Numbered from the stretch's first letter, positions 1 to 7,159 are shown. The stretch: 9,208 nt of DNA from Pseudomonadota bacterium (GCA_023394655.1 JAEXAG010000127.1:1-9208), one strand, 5' to 3'. Numbers and translations: made by a program. The notes: a model not told the origin generated them from the sequence alone.

Positions 1-212
1 CCGACCACGGTCAGCGCGACGCCCTCGTCGGCAGCCAGTTGCAGCAGGCCGTCGATGTCGATGGCCTTGACCGCCACGTTGCGGCACTTCGCTTCGGTCG
101 CGGTGCCGGCATTGCCCGGCGCAACCAGGACTTCGGAGACGCGAGGCGATTGCGCGAGCTTCCACGCCAACGCGTGTTCGCGGCCACCGGAACCGATGAC
201 GAGGATTTTCAT
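1..212 (-). CDS. purD: PurD, phosphoribosylamine-glycine ligase (5' end only)
   Basis: Only the first 70 codons are present; the gene continues past position 1. The reading begins MKILVIGSGGREHALAWKLA, the characteristic start of PurD (GAR synthetase), with the glycine-rich GSGGREHA loop at residues 7-14 and the APGNAGT segment at residues 31-37, both in the N-terminal pre-ATP-grasp domain. By family knowledge the enzyme joins 5-phosphoribosylamine and glycine using ATP in the cytoplasmic de novo purine pathway. The ATG (212-210) overlaps the TGA of the upstream exchanger gene (211-209) as ATGA, so translation is probably coupled. There is no strong Shine-Dalgarno sequence apart from a weak GGACGG. 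PurD and PurH belong to the same pathway, but here they are separated by an unrelated transporter. The C-terminal ATP-grasp domain lies outside the window, so integrity cannot be judged. Confidence 0.95.
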   Translation of the reverse strand, partial: MKILVIGSGGREHALAWKLAQSPRVSEVLVAPGNAGTATEAKCRNVAVKAIDIDGLLQLAADEGVALTVV

Positions 213-1309
213 GGGGAGCCGTCCGGAGTGTTGGTAGGGGGCGCCGCGCGCGAGCGCAGGTGGCGCCCGGTCACCACCGCCAGCGTTAACGCGGTGAGCG
301 GCATGACGACCCACAGCATGGCAAGCCGGAAGTCCGGAAGCGCGTCGTGGCCCGCGGCGTCGAGAAGCAGGTAGGCGGTATAGGCGACGTAGTAGCCGAG
401 GAACACCGCGCCTTCCCAGCGCTGGATGCTGTGGCCGGTGAAGAAGATCGGCAGGCAGGCCACCGCGGTGGCGATCATCACCGGGATGTCGAAGTTGACC
501 GCGGCCGGGCTGACGGGAATGCCGGTCGGCGAGACCACCGCGGCCAGGCCAAGGACGCCCAGCAGGTTGAAGAGGTTGCTGCCCACCACGTTGCCGACCG
601 CCAGATCGCGCTGGCCGCGGAGGGCAGCGATGATGGACGTGGCGATCTCCGGCATCGACGTGCCCACCGCCACCACGGTGAGTCCGATCACCAGCTCGCT
701 CAGGCCGAACTGACGCGCGATCAGGGTGGCCGAGTCGACGAGCCAGTTCGCGCCGAGGATAAGCAGCGCGAGCCCGCCACCCACCAGCGCGACATTCATC
801 ACCCAGGCACGGGCGCCGCGCGGTGGGCCGTCGACCGTATCGAGCGCGGTCTCGCCGGTCGCCAGGTCGGAGCGTCCGAGTCGCACCTGCAGCAGCGTAT
901 AGCCGGCCAGCAGGGCGGCTAGGATCGCGCCGTCGACCCGGCCGATGCCGCCATCGAGCGCCAGCACCAGGACCAGCATCGACACGCCGACCATGATCGG
1001 CACGTCGACCCGGACCAGTTGGCGCGCCACGATGAGCGGCGCGATGAGCGCGCTCACGCCCAGGATCAGCAGGACGTTGGTGATATTGCTGCCCACGACG
1101 TTGCCCAGGGCGATGTCCGGCGCGCCGCTGTGCGCCGCCCCGATGCTCACCGCGAGCTCGGGCGCGCTGGTGCCGAACGCGACCACGGTGAGGCCGATCA
1201 CCAGCGGCGACATGCCGGTGGCCAGCGCCAGCCGCGACGCCCCGCGCACGAGCATCTCCGCGCCAACCAGAAGGAGCGCGAGGCCCAACAGCAGGAGCAT
1301 GACCGTCAT
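209..1309 (-). CDS. Calcium/sodium antiporter of the CaCA family (YrbG-like)
   Basis: The 366-residue integral membrane protein shows the two inverted repeats of the CaCA exchanger superfamily. The alpha-1 region has GTSAPE at residues 46-51 and GNVVGSN at 69-75; the alpha-2 region has GTSMPE at 216-221 and GNVVGSN at 239-245. By homology with archaeal NCX structures, Glu51 and Glu221 should be cation-binding residues. I read about ten hydrophobic segments plus an extra one near residues 328-346. With YrbG proteins usually near 325 residues, this one carries a C-terminal extension. It presumably exchanges Na+ or H+ for Ca2+ at the inner membrane; ion specificity cannot be read from sequence. 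The start is ATG 1309, two bases after the purH stop, with a second in-frame ATG at 1300 as an alternative. The stop overlaps the purD start. The same frame stays open upstream into purH, but that part is arginine-rich shadow sequence. Confidence 0.9.
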   Translation of the reverse strand: MTVMLLLLGLALLLVGAEMLVRGASRLALATGMSPLVIGLTVVAFGTSAPELAVSIGAAHSGAPDIALGNVVGSNITNVLLILGVSALIAPLIVARQLVRVDVPIMVGVSMLVLVLALDGGIGRVDGAILAALLAGYTLLQVRLGRSDLATGETALDTVDGPPRGARAWVMNVALVGGGLALLILGANWLVDSATLIARQFGLSELVIGLTVVAVGTSMPEIATSIIAALRGQRDLAVGNVVGSNLFNLLGVLGLAAVVSPTGIPVSPAAVNFDIPVMIATAVACLPIFFTGHSIQRWEGAVFLGYYVAYTAYLLLDAAGHDALPDFRLAMLWVVMPLTALTLAVVTGRHLRSRAAPPTNTPDGSP

Positions 1310-1311
1310 GC

Positions 1312-2900
1312 TCAGTGCCGGAAGTGGCGCACGCCGGTGAACACCATCGCGATGCCGTGCTCGTCCGCGGCGGCGATCACCTCGCTGTCGCGCATCGAGC
1401 CGCCCGGCTGGATCACCGCCTTGATGCCGGCGGAGGCGGCGGCGTCGATGCCATCGCGGAACGGGAAGAAGGCATCGGAGGCCATCACCGAACCCTCGAC
1501 GACCAGATCCGCATCGGCGGCCTTGATGCCGGCGATGCGCGCCGAATACACGCGGCTCATCTGGCCCGCGCCGACGCCGATGGTGCGCAGGTCGCGCGCA
1601 TAGACGATGGCGTTGGACTTCACGAACTTGGCCACCTTCCACGCGAACAGCAGGTCGGCGAACTGGGCTTCGCTCGGTGCCAGCTTGGTCACCACCTTCA
1701 ATTCGTCGCGGGCCACCACGCGGTCGTCGGCGGTCTGCATCAGCAGGCCGGAACCGATGCGCTTGATGTCGATGAAGCCCGCCGCCGCCGCTGCCGGGGC
1801 GATCCGCAGAACGCGCACGTTGGCCTTCTTCGTGGCGAAGGCCAGGGCCTCGTCGTCGTAGCCGGTGGCGATCAGCACCTCGACGAACTGGCGATCGAGG
1901 ATGGACTTCATGGTCGCGCCATCGACATGGCGGTTGAAGGCGATGATGCCGCCGAAGGCGCTGGTCGGGTCGGTGGCGTAGGCGGCCTCGTAGGCCTCGC
2001 CGCAGCCGGCACCGACGGCCACGCCGCAGGGGTTGGCGTGCTTGACGATGACGCAGGCCGGCATCTCGAACTGGCGCACGCACTCCCACGCGGCATCGGC
2101 GTCGGCCAGGTTGTTGAAGCTGAGCTCCTTGCCCTGCAGCTGCTCGAAGGTGGCGAGCGAACCGGGCGCGGGCTGCAGGTCGCGGTAGAAGGCGGCCTGC
2201 TGGTGCGGGTTTTCGCCGTAGCGCAGGTCCATCACCTTGATGAAATTGCCGTTGGCCTGCGCCGGGAACGGCGAGACTTCGCCTTCATCGCCCAGCGCCG
2301 AGAGCAGGTCGCTGATGCGGGCGTCGTACTGCGCGACGCGATTGAACGCGGCCACCGCCAGCTTCCAGCGGGTCTGGCCGGAGAGCGCGCCGTTGCCCTC
2401 GGCGAGTTCTTCCAGCAGGCCGGCGTACTGCGCGGGATCGGTGGCCACCGCCACGCGCGCGAAGTTCTTGGCTGCCGAGCGCAGCATCGCCGGGCCGCCG
2501 ATGTCGATGTTCTCGATGAGTTCGTCGAAGCCGACGCCGGCCTTCTCGAGACCTGTTCGAACGGGTAGAGGTTGAGCACCAGGAGGTCGACCGCCTCGAT
2601 GCCGTGTTCGGCCATCACTGCGTCATCGGTGCCGGCGCGGCCGAGCAGGCCGCCATGCACCTTCGGGTGCAGGGTCTTGACCCGGCCATCCATCATTTCC
2701 GGGAAGCCGGTCAGCTCGCTGACGTCCTGCACCGGCAGGCCGGCATCGCGCAGGGCCTGGGCGGTGCCGCCGGTGGAGACCAGGGCCACGCCGTGGCCGT
2801 GCAGCGCCTGCGCCAGCGGCACCAGGCCGGTCTTGTCGGAAACGGAAAGCAGGGCGCGGCGGATGCGGCGGGTTTCGCCGGTGGCGGGCTTCAGGGACAT
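1312..2900 (-). pseudogene. purH: PurH, bifunctional AICAR transformylase/IMP cyclohydrolase, split by a frameshift
   Basis: PurH performs the last two steps of IMP synthesis: formylation of AICAR from 10-formyl-THF, then ring closure. The N-terminal IMP cyclohydrolase (MGS-like) part shows RRALLSVSDKTG, STGGT and MDGRVKTLHPKVHGG and reads normally to NLYPFEQV (GTC codon at 2552-2550). The frame then fails. The expected continuation EKAGVGFDELIENIDIGG followed by AMLRSAAKN lies in another frame from 2547 down to the TGA at 1314-1312. Adding one base at 2547-2549 would restore a 529-residue protein, the length of E. coli PurH. The downstream part keeps the transformylase signature VKHANPCG and an intact C-terminus, with no other damage seen. 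The start chosen is ATG 2900 (MSLKPA); ATG 2930 adds ten residues, but it lies in a possible -10 box. Because purH is needed for prototrophy and all else is intact, a sequencing error is as likely as a real mutation. Confidence 0.9.
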
Positions 2901-2928
2901 GGCACGGATCGGCTGGGGTGAGCCGGCC

Positions 2929-2934
2929 ATTATA
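2929..2934 (-). promoter_or_regulatory. Candidate -10 box (TATAAT) before purH
   Basis: Read on the minus strand, positions 2934-2929 are a perfect TATAAT in the short fis-purH gap. It overlaps the ATG at 2930. The -35 region is poor: ACTGAG is at 17 bases and TCGACT at 20 bases. If it is used, transcription would start near 2922 and translation would have to begin at ATG 2900. It could give purH-exchanger-purD a promoter separate from fis. A perfect hexamer in 70% GC sequence is uncommon, but without a good -35 this remains a guess. Confidence 0.3.
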
Positions 2935-2952
2935 GGTGCCGGGGCCAGTGGC

Positions 2953-3204
2953 TCAGTCGATGGCGTATTCGCGCAGCTTCTTGCGCAGCGTCGCGCGGTG
3001 GATGCCGAGCAGGCTGGCGGCGCGACTCTGGTTGCCGTCGCAATGGTTCAGCACTTCGACGAACAGCGGGATTTCCACCTCGCGCAGCACCACGGCATGC
3101 AGGTCCTTGGCAACGCAGCCGTCCAGGTCACCGAGGTAACGGCGGATGGAAGCGGCGACGTGTTCGCGCAGCGGCGTGTGTGGTGGTGTCTGGCGGTGCG
3201 GCAC
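2953..3204 (-). CDS. fis: Fis-family nucleoid-associated DNA-binding protein
   Basis: The 83-residue protein ends in the Fis helix-turn-helix, with GNQSRAASLLGIHRATLRKK at about residues 57-76. The preceding helices, including LREVEIPLFVEVLNHCDGNQ, match the Fis dimer core. Fis binds and bends DNA and regulates rRNA and growth-phase genes. The protein is shorter than the 98-residue E. coli Fis, mainly at the N-terminus, which is usual for xanthomonads. The start is GTG at 3204; I see no in-frame ATG in the first part of the protein, and a GGGGA about 11 bases upstream may serve as ribosome binding site. It stops 22-52 bases before purH. In enterics fis follows dusB; here it follows prmA and a DUF3426 gene, as I recall for Xanthomonadales. 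Histidine and proline richness in the first ten residues suggests a disordered tail. Confidence 0.9.
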   Translation of the reverse strand: MPHRQTPPHTPLREHVAASIRRYLGDLDGCVAKDLHAVVLREVEIPLFVEVLNHCDGNQSRAASLLGIHRATLRKKLREYAID

Positions 3205-3254
3205 TTTGCGTCGGGTCCCCGGTCGAACGTCCCGCCTCCCGTGGGCGGTCGGGC

Positions 3255-3260
3255 AGTCTA
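3255..3260 (-). promoter_or_regulatory. Candidate -10 box (TAGACT) for fis
   Basis: The 90-base gap between the DUF3426 gene and fis (3205-3294) reads GCTAGACTGCC on the minus strand. TAGACT matches the sigma-70 -10 consensus at four of six positions. At 17 bases upstream lies GCGACC, a weak -35. The GC-rich stretch between this site and the GTG start, typical of a discriminator and leader, would give a 5' UTR of about 45 bases. The evidence is pattern only. Confidence 0.27.
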
Positions 3261-3294
3261 GCGCGGTTCCCGGGCGGGTCGCTGAATGCGCCGC

Positions 3295-3852
3295 TCAGGG
3301 CGCGGCGAAGGAGAACTGGAACGCCACGGCTTCGCGCGCGGGTTCGCGCACGGCGAGCACGACGCTGGCGGTCTGCCCGGCACCGATGCGCGGCGGATGG
3401 CCGGGCGGCAGGTATTCGTCCGCATCGAAGGCACGTTGCGCCAGCGGCCGGCCGGCGGCGTCGGACAGGGTCAGCACCAGGCGTGGCCAGGCCTGCGGCC
3501 AGGGCGCGTCGTTGCGGAAACCGCCCTGCACCAGCAGCGCATCGGCATTGCGCGGATGGGCGCGGACATCGTGGGCGAGCATCCGGAAGGCCGCGGGATC
3601 GCGCCAATCCGGCAGCGTGCAGCCCAGGAGCCGGCAGCCGTGTTCGGCGAGTGGCCGGGTCCGCGCATCGGCGGCGAGGCCTTCGCGCCCGGCCAGCAGC
3701 GTCAGCACCAGCAGGCTCGCCAGCAGCACGCCGCAGGCCAGCCAGATCGCCTTGCCGGTCGCCGGTCGCGCGCTCGGGCGGCCGGCGAAACTCGGCGCCG
3801 GCCTGGTGGCGGAGTCCCCGGCGTTGCGGTCGATGGCGGCGGTCTCGCTCAT
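3295..3852 (-). CDS. DUF3426-type single-pass membrane protein without zinc ribbon
   Basis: The 185-residue protein has a polar N-terminus (1-33), one clear membrane segment (about 34-54, AIWLACGVLLASLLVLTLLA) and an outer domain holding a cysteine pair (Cys73, Cys78). It then shows the motif WPRLVLTLSDAAGRPLAQR followed by DADEYLP (about 122-148), typical of DUF3426 domains. The N-in, C-out orientation is inferred. Related proteins commonly carry an MJ0042-type zinc ribbon at the N-terminus; here no CxxC pair precedes the membrane segment. The prmA TAG stop is in the same frame four codons upstream of ATG 3852, so the gene cannot extend further. An AGGA lies seven bases before the ATG, supporting the start. 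The role is unknown. Position between prmA and fis agrees with the order I recall for xanthomonads. Confidence 0.75.
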   Translation of the reverse strand: MSETAAIDRNAGDSATRPAPSFAGRPSARPATGKAIWLACGVLLASLLVLTLLAGREGLAADARTRPLAEHGCRLLGCTLPDWRDPAAFRMLAHDVRAHPRNADALLVQGGFRNDAPWPQAWPRLVLTLSDAAGRPLAQRAFDADEYLPPGHPPRIGAGQTASVVLAVREPAREAVAFQFSFAAP

Positions 3853-3861
3853 GCCGCCATC

Positions 3862-4782
3862 CTAACCGCGGCGGCGGCCTTCGATGCGCACCCAATCCTC
3901 CATGCGCTCGATGCGCAGGTCCTCGAACCAAGGCGCGTAGCGCAGCAACAGTTCGTCCTCCTGCCCGGCGAGGATGCCGGACATCGCCAGCCTGCCACCC
4001 GGCGCCACGCGCGCGGCCAGCGTATCGGCCAGCGCATCCAGCGCGGAGGCAAGGATGTTGGCGAGCACCACCGGGAACGTGCCCGCGGCGGCCGCTTCGG
4101 GCAGGTGCACGGCCATGCGCGCGTCCAGCCCGTTGCGCCGGGCATTGTCGCGGGTGGCGATGATCGCCTGCGGATCGTTGTCGATGCCGGTGGCGTGGCG
4201 CGCGCCCAGCTTCAGCGCGGCCAGCGCGAGGATGCCGCTGCCGCAGCCGAAATCGAGCACGTCCACGCCTTCGAGCGCGCCGGCATCGGCCAGCCCGTCC
4301 AGCCATTGCAGGCACAGCGCGGTGGTGGGATGCGTGCCGGAGCCGAAGGCCAGGCCGGGATCCAGGCGCACCACCGCGGCATCATCGGCGCGCGCGGCCT
4401 CGGGCAGCTCGTGGTCCCAGGGCACGATCCAGGTGCGGCGGCCGAAGCACATCGGCTGGAACTGGTCCAGCCAGGCGCGCTCCCAATCCTGGTCCTCGAC
4501 GGTTTCCAGCGTGGCCCGCGACCAGTCCAGCGCCGGGTCCGCGGCCGCGAGGGCGGCCTGCAGCGCATCGGCATCGGTATCGCCATCGAACAGCGCGCTC
4601 AGCACCATTTGCCGCCAGGTCGGGGTTTCGCCCACGCCCGGCTCGAAGATCGCCTGTTCGTCGGGCGTCTCCGCATCCGCATCCTGCAGGGTGACCGAGA
4701 GCGCGCCGGCCGCTTCCAGCACGGCCTCGCGGCGCGGCTGCTCGTCCTGCGAAACCGCGATCGAAAGCTGCAGCCAGGCCAT
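3862..4782 (-). CDS. prmA: PrmA, ribosomal protein L11 methyltransferase
   Basis: PrmA trimethylates several amino groups of ribosomal protein L11, using S-adenosylmethionine. The 306-residue protein has the usual two parts: an N-terminal substrate-recognition domain (about 1-100, starting MAWLQLSIAV) and a Rossmann methyltransferase domain. Visible signatures are DPGLAFGSGTHPTT (141-154), the SAM-binding motif I VLDFGCGSGILALA (175-188), the acidic GIDNDP at the end of strand 2 (199-204) and NILA (242-245). Its length fits the family (E. coli 293). Its ATG shares one base with the accC stop (TGATG at 4784-4780), implying translational reinitiation. The same frame stays open far upstream through accC, but that stretch is shadow sequence. 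The downstream DUF3426 start is nine bases away. Confidence 0.95.
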   Translation of the reverse strand: MAWLQLSIAVSQDEQPRREAVLEAAGALSVTLQDADAETPDEQAIFEPGVGETPTWRQMVLSALFDGDTDADALQAALAAADPALDWSRATLETVEDQDWERAWLDQFQPMCFGRRTWIVPWDHELPEAARADDAAVVRLDPGLAFGSGTHPTTALCLQWLDGLADAGALEGVDVLDFGCGSGILALAALKLGARHATGIDNDPQAIIATRDNARRNGLDARMAVHLPEAAAAGTFPVVLANILASALDALADTLAARVAPGGRLAMSGILAGQEDELLLRYAPWFEDLRIERMEDWVRIEGRRRG

Positions 4783-6155
4783 CAGCCGAACTTGAGCGAG
4801 CGCTCGCGGCTTTCCGCCAGGCGCTTTTCGAGGTAGTGGATGTTCTGGCCGCCGGCCGCGAAGCCGCCATCGGCCATGATCCGCTGCTGCAGCGGGATGT
4901 TGGTCTTGATGCCGTCCACCACCATCTCCGAGAGCGCCACGCGCATGCGGCAGATCGCCTGCTCGCGGTCGGCGCCGTGGACGATGAGCTTGCCGATCAT
5001 CGAATCGTAGTTCGGCGGCACGCGGTAGCCCTCGTACACGTGGCTGTCCACGCGCACGCCGGGGCCGCCGGCGGCATGGAAATGGGTGATGAGGCCGGGC
5101 GAGGGCAGGAAGCTGTCCGGGTCCTCGGCGTTGATGCGGCATTCGATGGCGTGGCCGGTCAGCACCACGTCCTCCTGCTTGATCGAGAGCTTGCGGCCGG
5201 CGGCGATCATCAGCTGCTCGCGCACCAGATCGATGCCGGTGACCATCTCCGTCACCGGGTGCTCCACCTGGATGCGGGTGTTCATCTCGATGAAGTAGAA
5301 GCGGCCGTTCTCGAACAGGAACTCGAAGGTGCCGGCGCCGCGGTAGCCGATGCGCAGGCAGGCCTCGACGCAGACCTTGCCGATCTCCGCGCGCTGCTCG
5401 GGCGTGATGCCGGGCGCGGGCGCTTCCTCCACCACCTTCTGGTGGCGGCGCTGCATCGAACAATCGCGCTCGCCCAGGTGGATGGCGTTGCCCTGGCCAT
5501 CGGCCAGCACCTGGATCTCCACGTGGCGCGGGTTCTCCAGGAACTTCTCCATGTACACCATGTCGTTGCCGAACGCGGCCTTGGCCTCGCTCTGCGTGGT
5601 GGCGATGGCGTTGACCAGCGCGGCCTCGGTATAGACCACGCGCATGCCGCGGCCGCCACCGCCGCCCGCCGCCTTGACGATGACCGGATAGCCGATCTCG
5701 CGGGCGATGCGGATGTTCTCTTCCGCGTCCTCGCCCAGCGGGCCGCCGCTGCCCGGCACGCAGGGCACGCCGGCGGCCTTCATGGCGCGGATCGCCTCCA
5801 CCTTGTCGCCCATCAGGCGGATGGTGTCGGCCTTGGGCCCGATGAAGACGAAGCCGGATTGCTCGACGCGCTCGGCGAAATCGGCGTTCTCGGCAAGGAA
5901 GCCGTAGCCTGGATGGATGGCCTGCGCGTCGGTGACCTCGGCGGCGGCAATGATCGCCGGCATGTTGAGGTAGCTTTCGGCCGAGGGCGCGGGGCCGATG
6001 CAGACCGATTCGTCCGCCATCGCCACGTGCTTGAGGTTGCGGTCGGCGGTGGAATGCACGGCCACCGTGCGGATGCCCAGCGCCTGGCAGGCGCGGACGA
6101 TGCGCAGCGCGATTTCGCCGCGGTTGGCGATCACCACCTTGTCGAGCATCGGCAT
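4782..6155 (-). CDS. accC: AccC, biotin carboxylase subunit of acetyl-CoA carboxylase
   Basis: AccC carboxylates the biotin on AccB with bicarbonate and ATP, the first half-reaction of malonyl-CoA synthesis in the cytoplasm. The 457-residue protein is complete. It has an N-terminal pre-ATP-grasp domain (MLDKVVIANRGEIALR), the mobile glycine loop GGGGGRGM (164-171), HQKVVEEAP (238-246) and the catalytic stretch EMNTRIQVEHPVTE (290-303), with the expected active-site Glu298 and Arg294. A C-terminal biotin-carboxylase domain follows, including NYDSMIGKLIVHG (382-394). ATG 6155 is used here; ATG 6149 would give the E. coli-like start MLDK and cannot be excluded. The gene begins six bases after the accB stop, and a GGGTAAG at the accB end may be its ribosome binding site. 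Co-transcription with accB is the norm in proteobacteria. Confidence 0.97.
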   Translation of the reverse strand: MPMLDKVVIANRGEIALRIVRACQALGIRTVAVHSTADRNLKHVAMADESVCIGPAPSAESYLNMPAIIAAAEVTDAQAIHPGYGFLAENADFAERVEQSGFVFIGPKADTIRLMGDKVEAIRAMKAAGVPCVPGSGGPLGEDAEENIRIAREIGYPVIVKAAGGGGGRGMRVVYTEAALVNAIATTQSEAKAAFGNDMVYMEKFLENPRHVEIQVLADGQGNAIHLGERDCSMQRRHQKVVEEAPAPGITPEQRAEIGKVCVEACLRIGYRGAGTFEFLFENGRFYFIEMNTRIQVEHPVTEMVTGIDLVREQLMIAAGRKLSIKQEDVVLTGHAIECRINAEDPDSFLPSPGLITHFHAAGGPGVRVDSHVYEGYRVPPNYDSMIGKLIVHGADREQAICRMRVALSEMVVDGIKTNIPLQQRIMADGGFAAGGQNIHYLEKRLAESRERSLKFG

Positions 6156-6161
6156 GGCGGC

Positions 6162-6632
6162 TTACCCGATCACGAACATGGGCTGGTCGAATTCCACCGG
6201 CTGGCCGTTCTCGCACTGGATCGCCAGCACGGTGCCGGACACTTCGGCCTCGATCGGGTTGAACATCTTCATCGCCTCGATGATGCCGAGGGTCTCGCCG
6301 GCCTGGACCGTGGCGCCCACGGTGACGAAGGGCGGCTTGTCCGGCGCCGGGCTGGCATAGAAGGTGCCGACCATCGGTGCGCGCACCACGTGGCCTTCCG
6401 GCAGGTCCGGGCCGGGGCGCGGGGTACCGCCGGTGGCGGCCTCGACCGGCGAGGACATCGGCATCGGGGCCGCCGCCGCGACCGGCACGGCGTGATGCAG
6501 GACCGGCGCATGGGCGACAGCCGGGCCGCCGCGCGAAAGGCGGACGGATTCCTCGCCTTCCTTGATTTCGATTTCGGTGAGGTTGGATTCTTCCAGCAGG
6601 TCGATCAGCTTCTTGATCTTGCGCAGGTCCAT
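6162..6632 (-). CDS. accB: AccB, biotin carboxyl carrier protein
   Basis: AccB carries the biotin that moves carboxyl groups from AccC to the AccAD carboxyltransferase. The 156-residue protein has an N-terminal helical segment (MDLRKIKKLIDLLEESNLTE), a flexible Ala/Pro-rich linker (about 36-78) and a C-terminal biotinyl domain. The biotin attachment motif EAMKM has its lysine at residue 122. A thumb-like insertion typical of bacterial AccB is visible around SPAPDKPP (94-101). The start at ATG 6632 is supported by family alignment and a GAGG seven bases upstream within GACGAGG (6646-6640); the frame is open further upstream, but that sequence is not AccB-like. It lies 46 bases after aroQ, leaving room for an extra promoter, although none stands out. 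Confidence 0.97.
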   Translation of the reverse strand: MDLRKIKKLIDLLEESNLTEIEIKEGEESVRLSRGGPAVAHAPVLHHAVPVAAAAPMPMSSPVEAATGGTPRPGPDLPEGHVVRAPMVGTFYASPAPDKPPFVTVGATVQAGETLGIIEAMKMFNPIEAEVSGTVLAIQCENGQPVEFDQPMFVIG

Positions 6633-6678
6633 GGGGATGCCTCGTCGGGAGTGCGTGAAGGGGAAAGCCGCGGCGGCT

Positions 6679-7131
6679 CTAGCGGTCGCCGTCGGAAAGA
6701 TGTCGGATGGCCACTTCCAGTGCATGACGATAGCCGTCGGCACCGAAGCCGCAGGTGACGGCGCGGGCCAGATCGCTGAACAGGCTCTGGCGCCGGAACG
6801 GCTCGCGCGCGTGCGGGTTGGACAGGTGGATCTCGATGAACGGGATGGCGACCGCGGCCAGCGCATCGCGCAGCGCCACCGAGGTATGGGTGAATGCGGC
6901 AGGATTGATCAGGATGAAGCCGGTGCCGTCGCCGGCGGCGGCCTGGACGCGCTCGATGAGCGCGTGTTCGGCGTTGGATTGCAGGCATTCGATGCCGATC
7001 CCCGCTTCTTCGGCGCGCTCACGCAGGGCGGCGTCGATTTCGGCGAGCGTGGTCCGGCCATAGATTTCCGGCTCGCGGCGACCGAGCAGGTTGAGATTGG
7101 GGCCGTGCAGCACGAGGATCTTGGCGGTCAA
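6679..7131 (-). CDS. aroQ: AroQ, type II 3-dehydroquinate dehydratase
   Basis: AroQ dehydrates 3-dehydroquinate to 3-dehydroshikimate, the third step of the shikimate pathway. From the TTG at 7131 the protein is 150 residues, the usual length of dodecameric type II enzymes. Visible active-site elements are GPNLNLLGRREPEIYG (10-25, with the catalytic Arg19 and Tyr24), LQSNAEHALIE (50-60), INPAAFTHTSVALRDA (75-90) and EIHLSNPHAREPF (100-112, with Glu100 and His102). No ATG or GTG is available in frame upstream. The only longer option, TTG at 7215, adds 28 residues that do not look like AroQ. Neither start has a clear Shine-Dalgarno sequence, so the exact start is uncertain. The gene heads the aroQ-accB-accC cluster, an association also found in other gammaproteobacteria. 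Confidence 0.93.
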   Translation of the reverse strand: MTAKILVLHGPNLNLLGRREPEIYGRTTLAEIDAALRERAEEAGIGIECLQSNAEHALIERVQAAAGDGTGFILINPAAFTHTSVALRDALAAVAIPFIEIHLSNPHAREPFRRQSLFSDLARAVTCGFGADGYRHALEVAIRHLSDGDR

Positions 7132-7159
7132 GGGCGGGAGCCGGATCGAACAGGGCGGC

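Noticed and set aside
1310..2089. In-frame upstream extension of the exchanger gene into purH
   Set aside because: The extension is arginine-rich sequence from another frame of purH. The exchanger family starts at the first hydrophobic helix, at ATG 1309.
2540..2560. Programmed ribosomal frameshift in purH
   Set aside because: There is no slippery heptamer, no adjacent stimulatory hairpin that I can see, and no precedent in this family. A deletion or sequencing error is simpler.
1315..2568. Plus-strand open reading frame of 417 codons opposite purH
   Set aside because: It is antisense to unmistakable PurH sequence, has biased composition, and shows no domain.
3232..3248. CCGCC/GGCGG inverted repeat as terminator between the DUF3426 gene and fis
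   Set aside because: The stem is only five pairs with a seven-base loop, no T-run follows, and such pairs are frequent by chance at this GC content.
3286..4836. Long plus-strand open reading frame of 516 codons opposite prmA and the DUF3426 gene
   Set aside because: The same shadow effect applies. Arginine- and glycine-rich sequence lies antisense to a protein with a clear methyltransferase motif.
4783..6216. In-frame upstream extension of prmA across accC
   Set aside because: The residues before MAWLQLS are the wrong-frame reading of accC. PrmA has its normal length from ATG 4782.
4836..6758. Long plus-strand open reading frame of 640 codons opposite accC and accB
   Set aside because: It is a shadow of strongly conserved genes in high-GC DNA. 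Its translation is a His/Asp/Ala/Gly-rich low-complexity string without recognisable domains.
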